Below, one piece after another: positions 1-12,254 of a DNA stretch of 64,000 nucleotides. The notes under the pieces are model-generated. The model made no database searches, was not told the DNA's origin, and was given only the letters and a program-made list of their open reading frames with translations. The position numbers and the translations under genes are program-made. The DNA lies in NCBI GenBank assembly GCA_038030265.1, contig CM075940.1, positions 29,984,940 through 30,048,939 of the forward strand, in the 5' to 3' direction. The DNA comes from Corythucha ciliata (taxonomy: Eukaryota; Arthropoda; Insecta; Hemiptera; Tingidae). Position 1 is the first letter of the stretch, and every line of letters begins with the position of its first letter.

Positions 1-1297
1 AATCGAATGAGAGGGCGCTGACCGCGGGTTCACGTTCTTCTTGACGGACTGTAACGCATGCTTCTCGAATTAAAAATCCAAAAATTTCAGCACGAGCTAT
101 CCTCTCCCATTTTCGGTGCTTCCACAGCAGATTTTTGGCTGCCTGAATAAACTCCACTCCCCTTCCCTTAAAATTATCGATCAATTAGTTGATCAGTTAT
201 GCACTGTGACGAAACTTCCCTAAAAGGGGGCGGTCTGTTTCCGTTACGCGATATTCTAACCTCACCACCACCCCTCTCGCGTTCCAACAACCCTCACTAA
301 TTGGACTTAACTTGAAACCATGGGACATTAATGTCGGAGTAATAAACCCCTCCTTCGCTTCTCATCGTCCTTTCAGTGTTCGGGTCACTGTTTATTATGA
401 GAAGTAGAAGCTTCTTTTTTTTCACAAATAAATAACCCTGCAAGCTTGTTAGTTGAATTTTACAAGTGGCAAGAGAAAGAGGCCTACAATCAACCTTCTC
501 CACTGTCCAGACGGGCAGTAGTTGCGGTCCGTTTCATAGTGAAGTGCTCAGCCTTTTTTTTTCTTCCTCTTTTCTTGTGATGTATTCAAAAAATGTAGGC
601 TCACTTGTAGAAAAAAAAAAAACGGGAAATCAGGGGCTTCTACCTCACTATTCACTCCTTTCTCACTTCATCCAGTGCTAATGATGAATCATTAGCACAA
701 AACATGCACATTGCATTACGTTTTAAAAATTGATGTCAACTTGCGAGGTGGGCACAGAAAAAAAAAACAAAAAAAAAAAAAGCCTTGCTCTGGGTTATTT
801 TCCACCTCTAAGCCCTGAGAGTAAACCTCTTTTTATTTTATTTTACTGAAAAAAAAAAAGCGTTAGAATTTCCGAAACAACACTCACTGAATTGTTTAAT
901 GTTCATTCGCTCGAATTCAAATTGCTTACCGAGAGAACCACCCCCTCCTCTTCAAGGTCTCCCAGTGCAAAGATGACGGTGGAAGTTAATAGATGAAGGA
1001 ATGTGAGGGGGGGGGGGAGAAACGGATCCACTGAAATATTCAATGAATTCTTTATTCTGGAGGCCCTCGTACTATGATTTAAAATTGAGAATTACGTCGT
1101 TTTTGTTGTTTTTTTCAAGTAGTACGCCAAGGGCTGAGAGATTGGTGGCCGGAGGGGGGGGGATGTCGGCGGAAAAGTCGTGTGATTTTCTTGTTCGTAA
1201 TCGCGGGTTATAGGTGAGTGGGGGGGGGGAGCAAAACTAGACATCTGAATGCACCCGCGTTTTTTTTTTACTGGTCAATCACAGATGACAAGAAATT
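1..1297. other. AT-rich sequence, no gene seen
   Basis: I see no recognisable coding exon or RNA gene here. Visible features are poly(A), poly(T) and poly(G) runs (for example about 1,008-1,017 and 1,221-1,229). The short open frames have no family resemblance and low-complexity translations. It is probably intergenic or old transposon DNA. Confidence 0.5.
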
Positions 1298-1330
1298 CAG
1301 GGGCGTAGCCAGCCCTTGATGTAGGGGTGA
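1298..1330 (+). mobile_element. Solitary hAT-like terminal sequence (left end)
   Basis: The sequence CAGGGGCGTAGCCAGCCC resembles the ends of the hAT-like units at 14,399, 45,837 and 58,630. The preceding 8 bp are AAGAAATT. I found no matching right end followed by AAGAAATT, so the partner end is lost, diverged or outside what I could pair. Only the resemblance is seen; the assignment is inference. Confidence 0.35.
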
Positions 1331-2039
1331 ACAGCCTTCACATGCCATTTTGCAGGCTTGTATCGGGTATCACGAACTCAAAATCGTCAATTCATGGTCA
1401 TCAGAGACTGTGAATTTGTACAGAAACGGTGACTATCCGTCTGAAACAGAAATCTGCTAGAAAACTGTCGTTTGTAGCCTCAGCTATTCCGGATTTTCTG
1501 TCCAAAAACTGACAAATTTTTTCCCCCCAAAGGTTGAAACTTTGAACTTTGGTCCCCTGAGACTGTAAATTGCGTTAATTTAGACCCTCAAACCGGACTC
1601 CCCCCCTCCCCTGGACTGGGATAGTTAATCGTCAAGAACACACACAGGCCTGTAAACTGCGAAGTCCTCGCAACAAGCACGTAGCCGGCAGCTCTTTCGT
1701 CTTAAGGTGCGTCCCCACCGAAGTGTCCCGCGACACTTATTGCTTGAAATTTAGTGTCAGACACAAATCACATTGTTGTAAATACATAATTATAGAAATT
1801 TTCATAATTGTTTATACAGTCAAGAAATTTATTTCTTACACTTTACCTTCATATCCAGAGGCACTTCGGTGTCAACGAAACTTTAGGAAAGGGACAGGGA
1901 CTGAAGGAGCTGGCATATCCCTCCCCATCGATAATTTCAATGAGGCAAATCGCGTGATATGGAGGTTTAAGCAAGCCATAACGCACTCGACTCGGAAAAT
2001 GGTGCTTTACAGCGTGAAAACTCTCGAGAAATTGGTGTA

Positions 2040-3480
2040 GTGAGCCAGAATCGCAAAACTGGAATTTTTAAGTGTGCGAAATCCTCCTAAGTGTAACGTC
2101 TTAGAAAGAGGCAACTCCGCAATAACGCAGTGTTTTGCAGCAAGCCAAAAAACTCACGAAAATGGTATTCTTAGCGAGCAAAAAACCCGCAAAATTGTCG
2201 TTCTGATGTGCAACAGCACGAAACTGGACTGCCAGCCACGCAAATCTTACGATTATCATCAAATGACCCGCCAAAATGGCTCGTCATTAGCGAATGGAAC
2301 CTGCAAAAGTGTTTTTTTATTGAGTCAAACCCGCTAAAATTGATTTTTAGTGCCCAGAGTCAGCAAAAACGGTCTCTGAATTTAATCACCACGCCTGTAC
2401 GATAGCAACAAAAACCCGAGAAATTGATTTATTTAGTGGGCCCAACACGTTAAAATGTTTTTTTGTTGAGAAAAATCCGCAAAGTTTTCAGAGAGAGAAA
2501 TCGGAGAAATTGGTTTTTCAGTGAGCCAGAACAAAGTGATTTTTTTTTTTTTGAAAGAAAAAACAGAATGATTGAAATATGACAAATTGGGGTTTTAGCG
2601 ATGTGGAGCTATGCAAAAATGGATTCAAGCGTGCAAAAACCACTTGGGTTTGGTTGGGTTTTCAGCAAACAAAAACGCGAAATTGGTGTTTTAGTGAGCA
2701 AATCCGATAAATTGGTTCCGATAAACTGACTGGCGATTCGCGCTCTAAAAATAGCGAAACTGGCCTTGATAGTGGCTAAACTGAGTTCGACTTCTATAAA
2801 CTGACTACTAGACTAAAAAGACGGATTCGTGAGCACTGAAAATATATCACACTGACTCATCATTCACGTCCGCTAGAAATGATCATACCATACTGACAGT
2901 TTGAGCAGTAAAAATTGCCAAACTGCGGCTATTCACGCTCAAAAATTGGTAAAACTGACTTTATGCGGTCTATGAATGGTTAAACTTAGGGCACACTAGC
3001 GAATTATTTTGCTGAGGTCTTTTCACACTAGGAGAAAAACGGGAGAGACGACTCTCGCGTACGCGGCCAATGTGAAAGGCCGCGATAGAGTTACCTACGT
3101 GTTTTTACTGCAAGAGTCGGACCCTGACGCGCGCGTCGGCATCTTTTTTCTCCCTAGCGTGAGAGGGGCCTTACGATTCAAGCTTGAAATTTTGCTGAAA
3201 ATTGCTTGATTGACAAATCCCGCCCTAAAAATTGCTAAAAGGACCATTTGTGCCCGGGAAATGGCGCAACTTACCATTCGTGCTTCAAAAATGATCAAAC
3301 ACTGAGCCATATCACGCCATTAAAATGGCTGTACTGCATTTGCGTCATCTGTATATGGCTTAAACTGAAGCGATTCGTGCCATGCCTAATTGCCTAATTT
3401 CGTGACTTTGCTGCTCCGAAAATAATGACCAAATAAGAGGCTCTTCGCGTCCTTTAAAAGTGTAATTGACTCAATCGATG
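2040..3480. repeat. Minisatellite arrays (type C, then type B)
   Basis: From about 2,040 to 2,720 a degenerate unit of about 30 bp recurs, with a core like CCGCGAAATTGGTTTTTAG followed by TGAGCC (type C). From about 2,720 to 3,480 the unit changes to a core like TTCGCGCTCTAAAAATAGC (type B), with a short AAACTGAC-like tail. The phrase GCCCGGGAAATGGCG near 3,255 returns near 27,300 in another type B array, so the two arrays share more than a generic unit. Small open frames here are by-products of the repetition. Confidence 0.75.
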
Positions 3481-3758
3481 AACCATTTGTTCCCTCCACC
3501 GAATAAGACCGTTTCCACCTTATCAACTGACGTCGGGTGATTAACACCGCGAACTATTAATTATACAAGTCACCCACACCAGGGAAAATTTCCCAAGAGG
3601 TCCCTGCACACACACAAAAAAAGAAGGCTCCCTGCACACCCAAAAAAAAGAAGGCATCCCTAGAGGGGGAAAAATCGGAGAGGGAACCACCCACCACCCA
3701 CCGGTCAACCCACTGAGCCACCCGAGTGGGTGGGAGTGGGCGGAAACCACCCACCGAC

Positions 3759-3765
3759 TATATAA
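3759..3765 (+). promoter_or_regulatory. TATA-box-like element
   Basis: TATATAA lies in a GC-rich context, about 30 bp upstream of a CA-rich possible start region. It most likely belongs to the LTR-like insert rather than to a host gene, because no host exon follows on this strand. Confidence 0.35.
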
Positions 3766-4190
3766 CCAGAGCGCCGGCACCGCAGAAATCACTTCAAGTC
3801 AAGAAGTCAAAAGGGAAACATCCCAGCAACCTGGACCAGATATTCAGCCTGCGAACGGACTACTCGACTGGGAAACAGTACGACCCTCCAGCGGCTTCAA
3901 CGACCGGGAACTCCAGGACCCACGACGATCCGGAAGTACTACAGCGACGACGCAGTCTTCCAGAAGCGAAGGGTCGCTCACCAAAAATCACGCCGTACGG
4001 GAAAACGTCCAGCGGTCAATTGAGACGACTCTTGACCGCTCGTGACGTCACACCCTACCAAGGCATCAACGGGCAAAGCCTATTGGGAACCTTTCCGACC
4101 CCTCAGTGATTCGATCCTGACCGGTTGGTATAAGGCTGACCCTGATCGAGACCTCTTACCCCGTTTTGTTTTTTTTGCGACCAGTGGTGC

Positions 4191-4725
4191 GGATAACCTT
4201 GCGGGAACCTTCCAAGCTCTACTCCGTGGAGAAGACTCCGGACGCTTGTTGAAGTGGACACCCTATTGTGGATTAGACCGCCCCTGGCTCAAGTCGTCAT
4301 AAACTTGACGCATATATCCAAGCAAATCAGACGGATAACCTTACGGGAACCTTCCAAGCTCTTACTCCGTTGAGAAGACTCCGGACGCTTGTTGAAGTGA
4401 GCACCCTATTGTGGATTAAACCGCCCCTGGTTCAAGTCGTCATAAACCTGACGCATAGCCCCAATCGAATCAGACGGATAACCTTGCAGGAAACTTCCAA
4501 GTTCGACATACCCGTTGAGAATAAGACTCCGGACACTTGTTGAAGGAAAACCCTATTGGGGATTAGACTGTCACTGTTAAAGTCGTCGTACACTTGACGC
4601 ATACATAAAATCGAACCGGCAGGATAACCTTGCGGGAACCTTCCAAGCTCGACACATCCGTTGAGAAGACTCCGGACGCTTGTTGAAGGGATACCCTATT
4701 ATTGTGGACCTGACCACCGATTGGC
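4191..4725 (+). repeat. Tandem repeat, unit about 142 bp, 3.7 copies
   Basis: Each unit starts with GGATAACCTTGCGGGAACC. Copies begin at 4,191, 4,333, 4,476 and 4,622, giving units of 142, 143 and 146 bp and a partial fourth. Shared blocks include CTCCGGACGCTTGTTGAAG and a GTCGTCATAAACTTGACGC-like segment. The units are much longer and better conserved than the 30-bp minisatellites nearby. Short open frames in it are broken in successive copies, so I do not call a gene. Confidence 0.85.
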
Positions 4726-5029
4726 ATATTCGTGCCAGACCGTTGAGACGACTCCAGTAAACATTTCTTCTTGTTCCCTCACCCCCGGTGGAACTCGATA
4801 GATACTACGGGGCTTAGCGACACTTGTGTCTGCCCCAGAATTCATCGAGCACGACCTTTCCCTGTCCTTGCCGAACTCGGCGAAGAAGACTCTGCGGACA
4901 ACACCAAGGGACGCTAACGGACCGTTAGCCCGACAAGAGGATCTGCAACAGCGCGAAGGGACGCTACCAGACCGACAGTCGCGAGCTCCACGCACCGGAA
5001 CGACCGGAAACCGTTAAAGAAGAGAATTG

Positions 5030-5770
5030 TTGTTATTTTTTCCGAATCAAAAATTGTAAATCAGTTGTCGTCGTATTTCGCTCTTCGATAACCAAATGTC
5101 TGGCACGTTGAAAACCAAACTTCATGAATTTTCGTAATTTCATACCCCAATTTCGTGGATTTTCACGCTTTTAAAAACCAAATTTCGTGAGTTCCGCTCT
5201 TTCAAAAACCAATTTTCATGAGTTTTGCTCTTTCATAACCCAATTTTGCTGACTGGGCTCCTATAAAACCTTATCTCGGGGACGTGGGTCCTTTAAAACC
5301 CAATTTTTTGCCTAATCAAAAATCAAATTTCGTGACTTTAGCTATTTATAAAATTAGTTTCGCGCAGGTTCAGTTAGTCCGAATAACTAATTAGGCGGAA
5401 TACGAACGATTGACAATCAAATTTTGCAATTTTTGACGTTTTCAACCACCAATCCATGACAAAATGCTTCAAATTTGGAACTTTAAAAATCTAATTCAAC
5501 CAATTTTTGTAATTTCCGACCCCCAATTCGCGGATTTTCACTCTTTTACAAACCAAATTTCGCGGGTTCCCTACTGAAATCAGTTTTGCAGGTTAACTGG
5601 CTAAGTCATAAATTAATTTGGCTCTTTCAAAAACCAAATTCCCCGAACTTGGATTATTCAAACCCCAAATTTCGTCATTTTTGCCCCTACCCAACTTTTG
5701 CGGACTATCAATCTTTCAAAATATAATTTTACAGGTTTGATTCATTCAAACTAGAAACAATTTTGAGATG
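5030..5770. repeat. Minisatellite array (type D, reverse complement of type C)
   Basis: Units of about 31 bp with a core like TTTCGTGAGTTTTGCTCTTT followed by CAAAAACCAA recur. This is the reverse complement of the type C unit at 2,040-2,720 and 7,990-9,110. From 5,771 to about 6,290 I see only AT-rich sequence with no identifiable feature. Confidence 0.7.
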
Positions 5771-6289
5771 AAATTTTTAACATTAAACTGACCAACGATT
5801 AGTCGTTGTTAACTTGTTTTCAGGCGTCCTACTATTATGCCCTACTTTCCCATCGCAAGCCTACTTGAGAAAGTTCTGTCCAAATATGGGCCTGTTCTCG
5901 TCCCTTACCGCATGCGAAGAAAATATTAAATTTTCCCGAGACTTTGTTGAGGCAGCTCGTACAAAATTTATTTATAACTAAACGGTCTGCTTTTCCATTT
6001 AAAACGTTAACAAATCCATCCCAGAAAATTGGTACTCGTTGAAACCGGAAAATTAGCCCGAACAGTCGTGTAAGAAATTAAAGGATTCTTCTTCCCACAA
6101 TAAACAAGATTTTGCTTCCCAATAACACACATGGGACGAAAACTGTTAAATAACCACTGAAATTGCTTATTTGACAATGAAATCCCCCCAATTGATAGAT
6201 CCAACAATGCCACAGTCGTGCGTTTCACCACCGGTGAAAATACACATGAAGGGCCTGGGACTGTAATCTCAATGAGGCCTCTCAGTCTC

Positions 6290-7670
6290 TAAACAATCGA
6301 GGAATATAAATTTCCATAGCGTTAAATTACGGATTTTGCTCAATTTTAGCCACTAAGTTGGATCCAGAAATCGTGAACTGGTGTTCTCTCAATTTTATCT
6401 ATACGAATGAGACATTTTTCTTTCTAATTTAGCCGCAAATTAGCGTATTTCTTAATTTCAGCAATGAGTTAGCAATTCTTTTCGCTTTCAGCCATGAATT
6501 AACGCTTTAATTTTAGCCATTTTAGCGCTTTTTATCATTGTTAGCAGCGATTCAGCGCTTTTTCTCAATTTTTGCAGCGAAATGACTGTTTTTAGACACG
6601 AGTTAATGATGTTTCTCAATTTCAGCACTGAATTAGCCATTTTTCACATTTAGCCACGAATTAGCGCTTTCTTCTCAATTTTCAAGTTACCTCCAGAAAT
6701 TTTGAATTTGCGTTTTCTCAATTTTAACTGTGAATAAGCGGTTTATATCTCAATTTTAGCCACGAATATGCGCTTTTCTCAACTTCAACACCAAATCAAC
6801 GATGCCTTCCAGCTAGAGCTTCGAATTAGCGCTATACATCGCTTTCAAACTAGCAGAGTATTAGCGACTTCTTCACATTTATCGATGATTTGGATCTTTT
6901 TCTCCATTTTAGCGGTGAACTAGCGTTTTTCCCCAATGTTAGCAGCAAATTTCGCTTTTTTTCTATAATGGCAGCGAATTGGTGATGTGGTCACATAATA
7001 GCAACGAATTAGTACATTATCTACATTTTAGCCGCGAATTAACGTCTTTTTCTTTTTTTTTAATTTTAGCCGTGAAAGTGTCCCCAGAAATCACAGTTTG
7101 GTTTTGAATGATCGCTTTTTCTCAATTTTAGCGGCGAATTGGCGTTTTTTCCATTTTGGCAGTGAGTTAGACCGTCTATACACATGAAGCAACTGAAAAG
7201 AAACTGATTGGAGACTCGAATTAGTAACCAGTCCCTTTTTAGTCACTAAATGTGTATTGCTTGTCAAAATACAAGGAAAAGACTCAAAGGTGACTGGGTT
7301 GTAAATCAAGTTTCCAACCAGTTTCTTTTCAGTCGCTCTGTGTGTAGACGGTCTTAGCGTTTTTTTATCTATTTTAGCAGCAAATTTGAGCAGGGAATAT
7401 TGCCACTCACATTTAGCCACGAAGCGATTTCCTTCAACTTCAGCAGTAAATCAGCGATGTCTTTACATTCAGCCATGAATTAGCGCTTTTTCACAATTTC
7501 AGCCATGAAGTTGCTCCCAGAAATCGCGAAATGGCGATTTCTCAACTATAGCTTTAAATAAGCGCCTTTTCCCAATCTCCCAAACTGGGAGCAAATCCTA
7601 GTTTTTCTCAATTTTGCAGCGAATTAGCACTTGTAGGTATCCATTTTAGCTGCGAATCAACGATGTATTC
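6290..7670 (-). repeat. Minisatellite array (type A, inverted)
   Basis: Degenerate units of about 30 bp read CTCAATTTTAGCCGCGAATT followed by AGCGCTTTTT. This is the reverse complement of the type A unit GCTAATTCGCGGCTAAAATT plus GAGAAAAAC that dominates 18.8-19.6, 31.8-32.5 and 58.9-60.6 kb. Several units carry a longer CCAGAAATC variant next to a GAAGTTGCTCC-like block (near 6,365, 7,085 and 7,505), a landmark also seen in the other type A arrays. Confidence 0.75.
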
Positions 7671-7989
7671 ACACATAGAGACGTTTTAGCTCCGAACACC
7701 GAACGTTCGAACCACAAGATTCATAACCAGGCGCTGATTCAGAGTTCAACTCAAGCGAGGGCGCATAAAGAAGCCCCGCCCCCACCCCCTTTCCAAAACC
7801 AATCAAGGAAAACTCATGCCAGGATTTCATGTTTTCCCAGGAATTTAAACGTTCCGAGGGGCTACAGGAGCGAGCGACACACGCCACCAGCGACAACCAC
7901 ACAGGTGCAGCGTTTTCCTAAGACAGCTTTTTCTCTCTCACTCACTCATTCACTCTCTCTCTCTCTCTTGGATAGCAGCCGAGATATGG
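7671..7989. other. No gene seen; short CT-rich stretch
   Basis: A GC-moderate stretch without recognised coding sequence, ending in a CT-rich simple-sequence tract near 7,935-7,970. The minus-strand open frame of about 77 codons here resembles nothing I know. Confidence 0.4.
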
Positions 7990-9110
7990 GTCTCAACTCA
8001 AAATTTCGTCGTTGAAGGTGCCAAATCCGCGAAAATAGTTCCTGAAAGGGCCGGGTTTGAATGAGCTAAATCCGCAGTTGAGTGATTTTATATAACTGAG
8101 AAAAACCCTCGACATTGCTTTTTAAACAGCGCAAATCCCGTGTAATTGATTGCTATCTTGGGTGAGTCAGCCCCGTGAAATTGGTTTTTAAAGAGCCAAA
8201 ATTGCAAAATTTCATTTTTGAAAATGTCAGATCCACCAAATAGGCTCTTTGAGTTAGCTCTAAACCAGAAATTATTTCTTTTTGACGAGCGAATCCCACG
8301 AAATTCGTTTTGACAATGGGCCAACCCCTCCGAAATTTAGTTTTGAAAGTTAGACCCACGGAATTTCTCTTCAAAATGAGCGTATGTTCGGAAGTTTTGA
8401 TTTTGAAGGCGTGAAACACGTGAAGTTGACTTTTTTTTTTTTAGGAGGGTCGACCGCTCGAAATTGGTTTCTTACGTGCTGTACCGTCGTATAGATCTGG
8501 GTTCAGGGATAGTCGACAAAGGGTAACAAAGAGGTACTTTTACCCCGTGATGAACATGTTATATATTTACAGTCTGACTCACCTTTCCCTAGGCCCGACG
8601 GCTTGCGGTAGCGTGTACACGAGCTGGCGCGAGGGATGGTCGCGAGGCTTCGGCCCCCCCCCCCCCTCTGCACGGATGTGCGTCCCTGACTCTGTGGACC
8701 CCCGACTTTGGCTGTGAACTCGACTCTGTCCCCCTGACTATAGAATCCCCCGGGTTTTATACTACAACCCCGAAGACATGTGATAACAAGCAGTATCCTC
8801 AAGGATTTGTTGACGCTATATCGGGCCATTCTACCCCGCTCATCCCTGAGCTCGCCGGGTTCACTCACCGAGTGGCGAATAATTCCCCGGATCGAGCTCC
8901 TCTTCTCTATATTATTTACCCCTATTTAGGGCGTTACAGTGCTGATGCGCTTAATCGGCTTTTTGAATGAGTAAAACCCGAGAAATTTGGTTGCGCAAGT
9001 GCCAATAATCCGTGAAATTCCAGCGCAATGGAGACAAAGCCTTGAATTGTAGCCATTTCTTGGGTCAAAATGTTTTTTTGGGGGCCAGAGTGTTAAATTT
9101 CAGAGTTTAA
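7990..9110. repeat. Minisatellite array (type C) split by a solo LTR
   Basis: Type C units (GAAATTGGTTTTTGAATGAGC-like) run from about 7,990 to 8,475 and resume from 8,943 to about 9,110. They are interrupted exactly by the solo LTR at 8,480-8,938, so the array is older than the LTR insertion. Confidence 0.65.
8480..8938 (-). mobile_element. Solo LTR with 4-bp target duplication
   Basis: The block is 459 bp. It begins TGTACCGTCG and ends GGGCGTTACA on the plus strand, which gives TG...CA termini with TGTA/TACA inverted ends. The flanking 4 bp are identical: GTGC at 8,476-8,479 and at 8,939-8,942. Read on the minus strand it starts TGTAACGCCC and contains a TATAAAA box (complement of 8,750-8,765), so U3 is on the right. 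No internal retroelement genes flank it, so it is a solo LTR left by LTR-LTR recombination. The size and 4-bp duplication suit a Gypsy-type element; the family was not identified. A 121-codon minus frame inside is not a gene. Confidence 0.8.
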
Positions 9111-12100
9111 CAGCACGGCTCTAAACTTTATTTGTACAGAAATTTCGATTCTTGGAGCTAATTAATCAAACTTTGAGACATAATTGAAAGCGAACAGGCC
9201 ATTTTTGGATCACCAGATCACGGGTTAATGTTTTCAGTGTTTTTGACTAACTGGAATAGCCCAATAGGTGGGGGGGGGGCCCTCTGGATCCACTGTAGAC
9301 TCTAAACTCAATTGAGGGAGCATTCACTCGCCCATGAACCCCAATTCCGCCGCCACTGGATGATCTGAGTGAAAAATTAAATAAAAAAGATATCATCAAA
9401 CGTGCCCAAGAGTTGAGGAATACACCATAAAATAATTTTCACGCAGAAAGATGCACTATACAATTTATATATTATTTGGTTGAACAGAAATGTACAATTT
9501 TGTTTTACAAAAATAGTAAAATAGTACGATTAACCATTTGAAAAAAAAAAAAAAACGCAAGAAAAACAACTTCCCGACAAGGAACGCTATAATACCAACG
9601 AAAACAAAATAAAATTATTTTTATTAACATACAAGAAATTTGAAAGGAATTATTATCTAGACCAACTCCCCAGATAAGCCCGTAAAATTCAACTATTAAT
9701 ATAAAAACAAACAATTAACAATTCGAATTAAATTACTCAACTATAACGTTTTTCTGGGAGTAAACAATAATTAACAATATTGAACCTTATTAACCAGTTT
9801 CACAAGCTAACAGACTGACACATTCATTATTTACTGTTAATTTCAAATTATTACAATTATTAGTATTATTGTTATTAACATTTTTATATCATTATTAATG
9901 CACATCCTCAAGACGTTCAATTAAAATGTCAAGGTATTTCATGATGGATTTAAAGTACCTTGGAATGGTTCTTACCCAGAGTTAGAAGGCATGTTGGTAA
10001 ATTCCTTCTAAATAATTAAATTACAAAAAAATAGTTCTGTTTTCCCCCTAATGCAGACTTTCAGTCTAAAAGAGCTAAAATGGCCGGATATTGGTGTCAC
10101 CAATTACGTTTTTAGTTGATTTTCTCAGATAGATTTTTTTTTAAAAAAAAAACGACAGCACTGTGAAAACCTGGTAACTCTTATATAAAGGGCATTGGGA
10201 TTGCGCGAATTTTAAATAATCCAGTACCCCTGCAGCCCGTCGGATAGGAAAATAAGGATTTCAATGTAAGCTTCTGAATTAATAAAGAACATGCAAGCAA
10301 TAAATACTTATGTACGTGCTGCACGAGAGAATTTATAGGAGTCATAATAAGCGACGCCTGTAAACTTGTGTTCTTTTTAAGGTACTCAACTTGGCATTTC
10401 TTACTGTTCTCAACAACTTTGAATACAATTAATATCAAATAAATACAATATAATTCTGAAGAAAAAAAGAATAACTACATTAGCAAATAACAAAACAATT
10501 AAATTAAAAAGATTACTAATATCAATGTTTTCCGAGTCCAATAGCGTTGAAAAATTATAATGATAATAAATGCACCTCCCCCCGGGCCTGTAGATTTTAA
10601 CATTAGTATATGACAGTAAAACAAATGCTTCCATTAATAATTACGTCAAAATTGAATGAACTCAGGTGATTGACTGTTGATTTCAACTACTGTTGTTAAT
10701 AGAACAAACTTGAAAACAAAAAACAAAAAAAAACTGAAGACGAAAAACAGAACCATCACTATTATCATGACCACGAGATGCTCCACATTACAGACTTCGG
10801 CTGTGTTAAAAAATTCAGTGAAATTTTTCCCGGGAGAGGAGGTGGTAAGAATGTGACTTTGCAGGATGTTTAAAAAAATAATTGGAGGGGGGGGGGGAGA
10901 TTTGAAATGACTTGAATATTTTCGACGTCTAAAAACGACGATCAAACTATCTTTAATTGTATGGTCTAATGCTTCTTTGGTCCCCGGCCCTGGCGTTCTT
11001 TACAGCGAAATTACTAGCTACAGTTGGTGAGGTGGGGAGTAGGTGGGATTAATTTATTATCGGGGGAGAATTCGAAAGGCATCAAATACTTAATTTTAAC
11101 GTTTATTTTAAATTACTAAATATCATCACCATTAAAATTAGGCTTTACTACTTAAAAAGTCCGAGTTCTTAGAAATGCATTGCTCTTCAGTTTCGTTAAT
11201 ATTAGTACTATTATTCGAATTCATAGTTGATAATTGACAGTACCTATGCCGTGGGTAGGTGAGCACGACACCCCCCTCTCCTCCGCAACAAACGGAACAC
11301 ACGCTGTTGAAACGAATATTCTGGCAGGGGGTAGGGTATACAACAGTCTTCAAAAGTGGGCACCGGGATTTATGATGAAACCCAAACCACTCCTATATGA
11401 TCCGAATCGTATAAGTTATCATTTCTGTTCGTTTTTTTTTTGTTCGATCCTAACTTAAGTTTGCCTATATTTTGGCCAGAAATAATAATATAAACGCGAT
11501 AAGTTGCTTGAGTTTTATTTTTGTCAAGCCGAAAATAATAAATAACAATAATTTTCGATTCGCGATAACTTTAGAAAACAATAAATAACTTTTTTCACGC
11601 ACTTCCTCTCCTATTTTCTGGTTAATAAATATGAATAATAACAATAATAGTAATAAAGATAACAATAAGCATCGAAGTGCGAATAAAATAATAACATTAG
11701 GGACGGCACCTAATAATTTAAAATAAGAAAAGACTAGTTACGTCACGCCAGTCATAGGAACCGAAAAATTGAACCAAGATGAATAAACAATTCTAATATG
11801 AGCTACTAAAATGATACGTATTTGCACGCTCAATAACGATGAATTATCAAAGCGCATAGTCAATACTGACATGAGTGATAAATGATACTGACGTTTTAGA
11901 GCCCCTTCCTCTCTCCACCTTACTATTTATCGAGAACGAAAAATAAAAACTGAGAACCACTCGTTTCTGTTTCTCTAAATCCAGATTATTTAACTGGGAT
12001 AGAGTGAGAGGTGGGACTGACAAAACTCGAAACCCTAACCTCTGCCTTATTTTACCGCTCTCGAGGCTTGGGGTGGTGGAGCGGAGGGTAGACGTTTATT

Positions 12101-12254
12101 TTGTCTAAACGAATGTTTCCAGCGGTAAATAGTTGGGGGGGGGGGAGTACGGGAAAATAAAACTTTACTAAAGTTCCTATCATGATATACGAAAATATGC
12201 CTTTTTCAGAGGTCAGTCTAATGAAAATGTACACTTACCAGATTCAATTTCACC
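9111..12254. other. AT-rich region downstream of Graf, no gene seen
   Basis: Mostly AT-rich sequence with simple-sequence tracts (ATT/AAT-rich near 9,840-9,900 and 11,500-11,700). Two short right-end-like sequences of hAT type occur: GGATCCACTG ending at 9,295 and CCGCCGCCACTG ending at 9,358. No matching left ends with the same 8-bp flanks were found. The part next to 12,254 should include the 3' untranslated region of Graf, but I cannot place its poly(A) site. All open frames are short and low-complexity. Confidence 0.5.

Larger units (their letters stand above)
3530..5075 (+). mobile_element. LTR-like insertion with TATA box and internal tandem repeat
   Basis: This GC-richer block interrupts minisatellite sequence (type B on the left, type D on the right). 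It has a TATATAA box at 3,759-3,765 followed by a GC-rich leader, and a 142-bp tandem repeat from 4,191. I see no reverse transcriptase, gag or integrase. I could not find matched termini or a target duplication, so the exact ends are uncertain. A solo LTR or promoter-bearing fragment of an LTR element is the best guess; an unrelated satellite-bearing insert is the alternative. Confidence 0.35.

Noticed and set aside
6290..7670. CRISPR-like appearance of regular 30-bp repeats
   Set aside because: Units are degenerate and directly adjacent with no unique spacers; the genome is eukaryotic.
8503..8868. 121-codon minus-strand open frame
   Set aside because: Lies wholly inside the solo LTR and crosses its TATA box; no domain.
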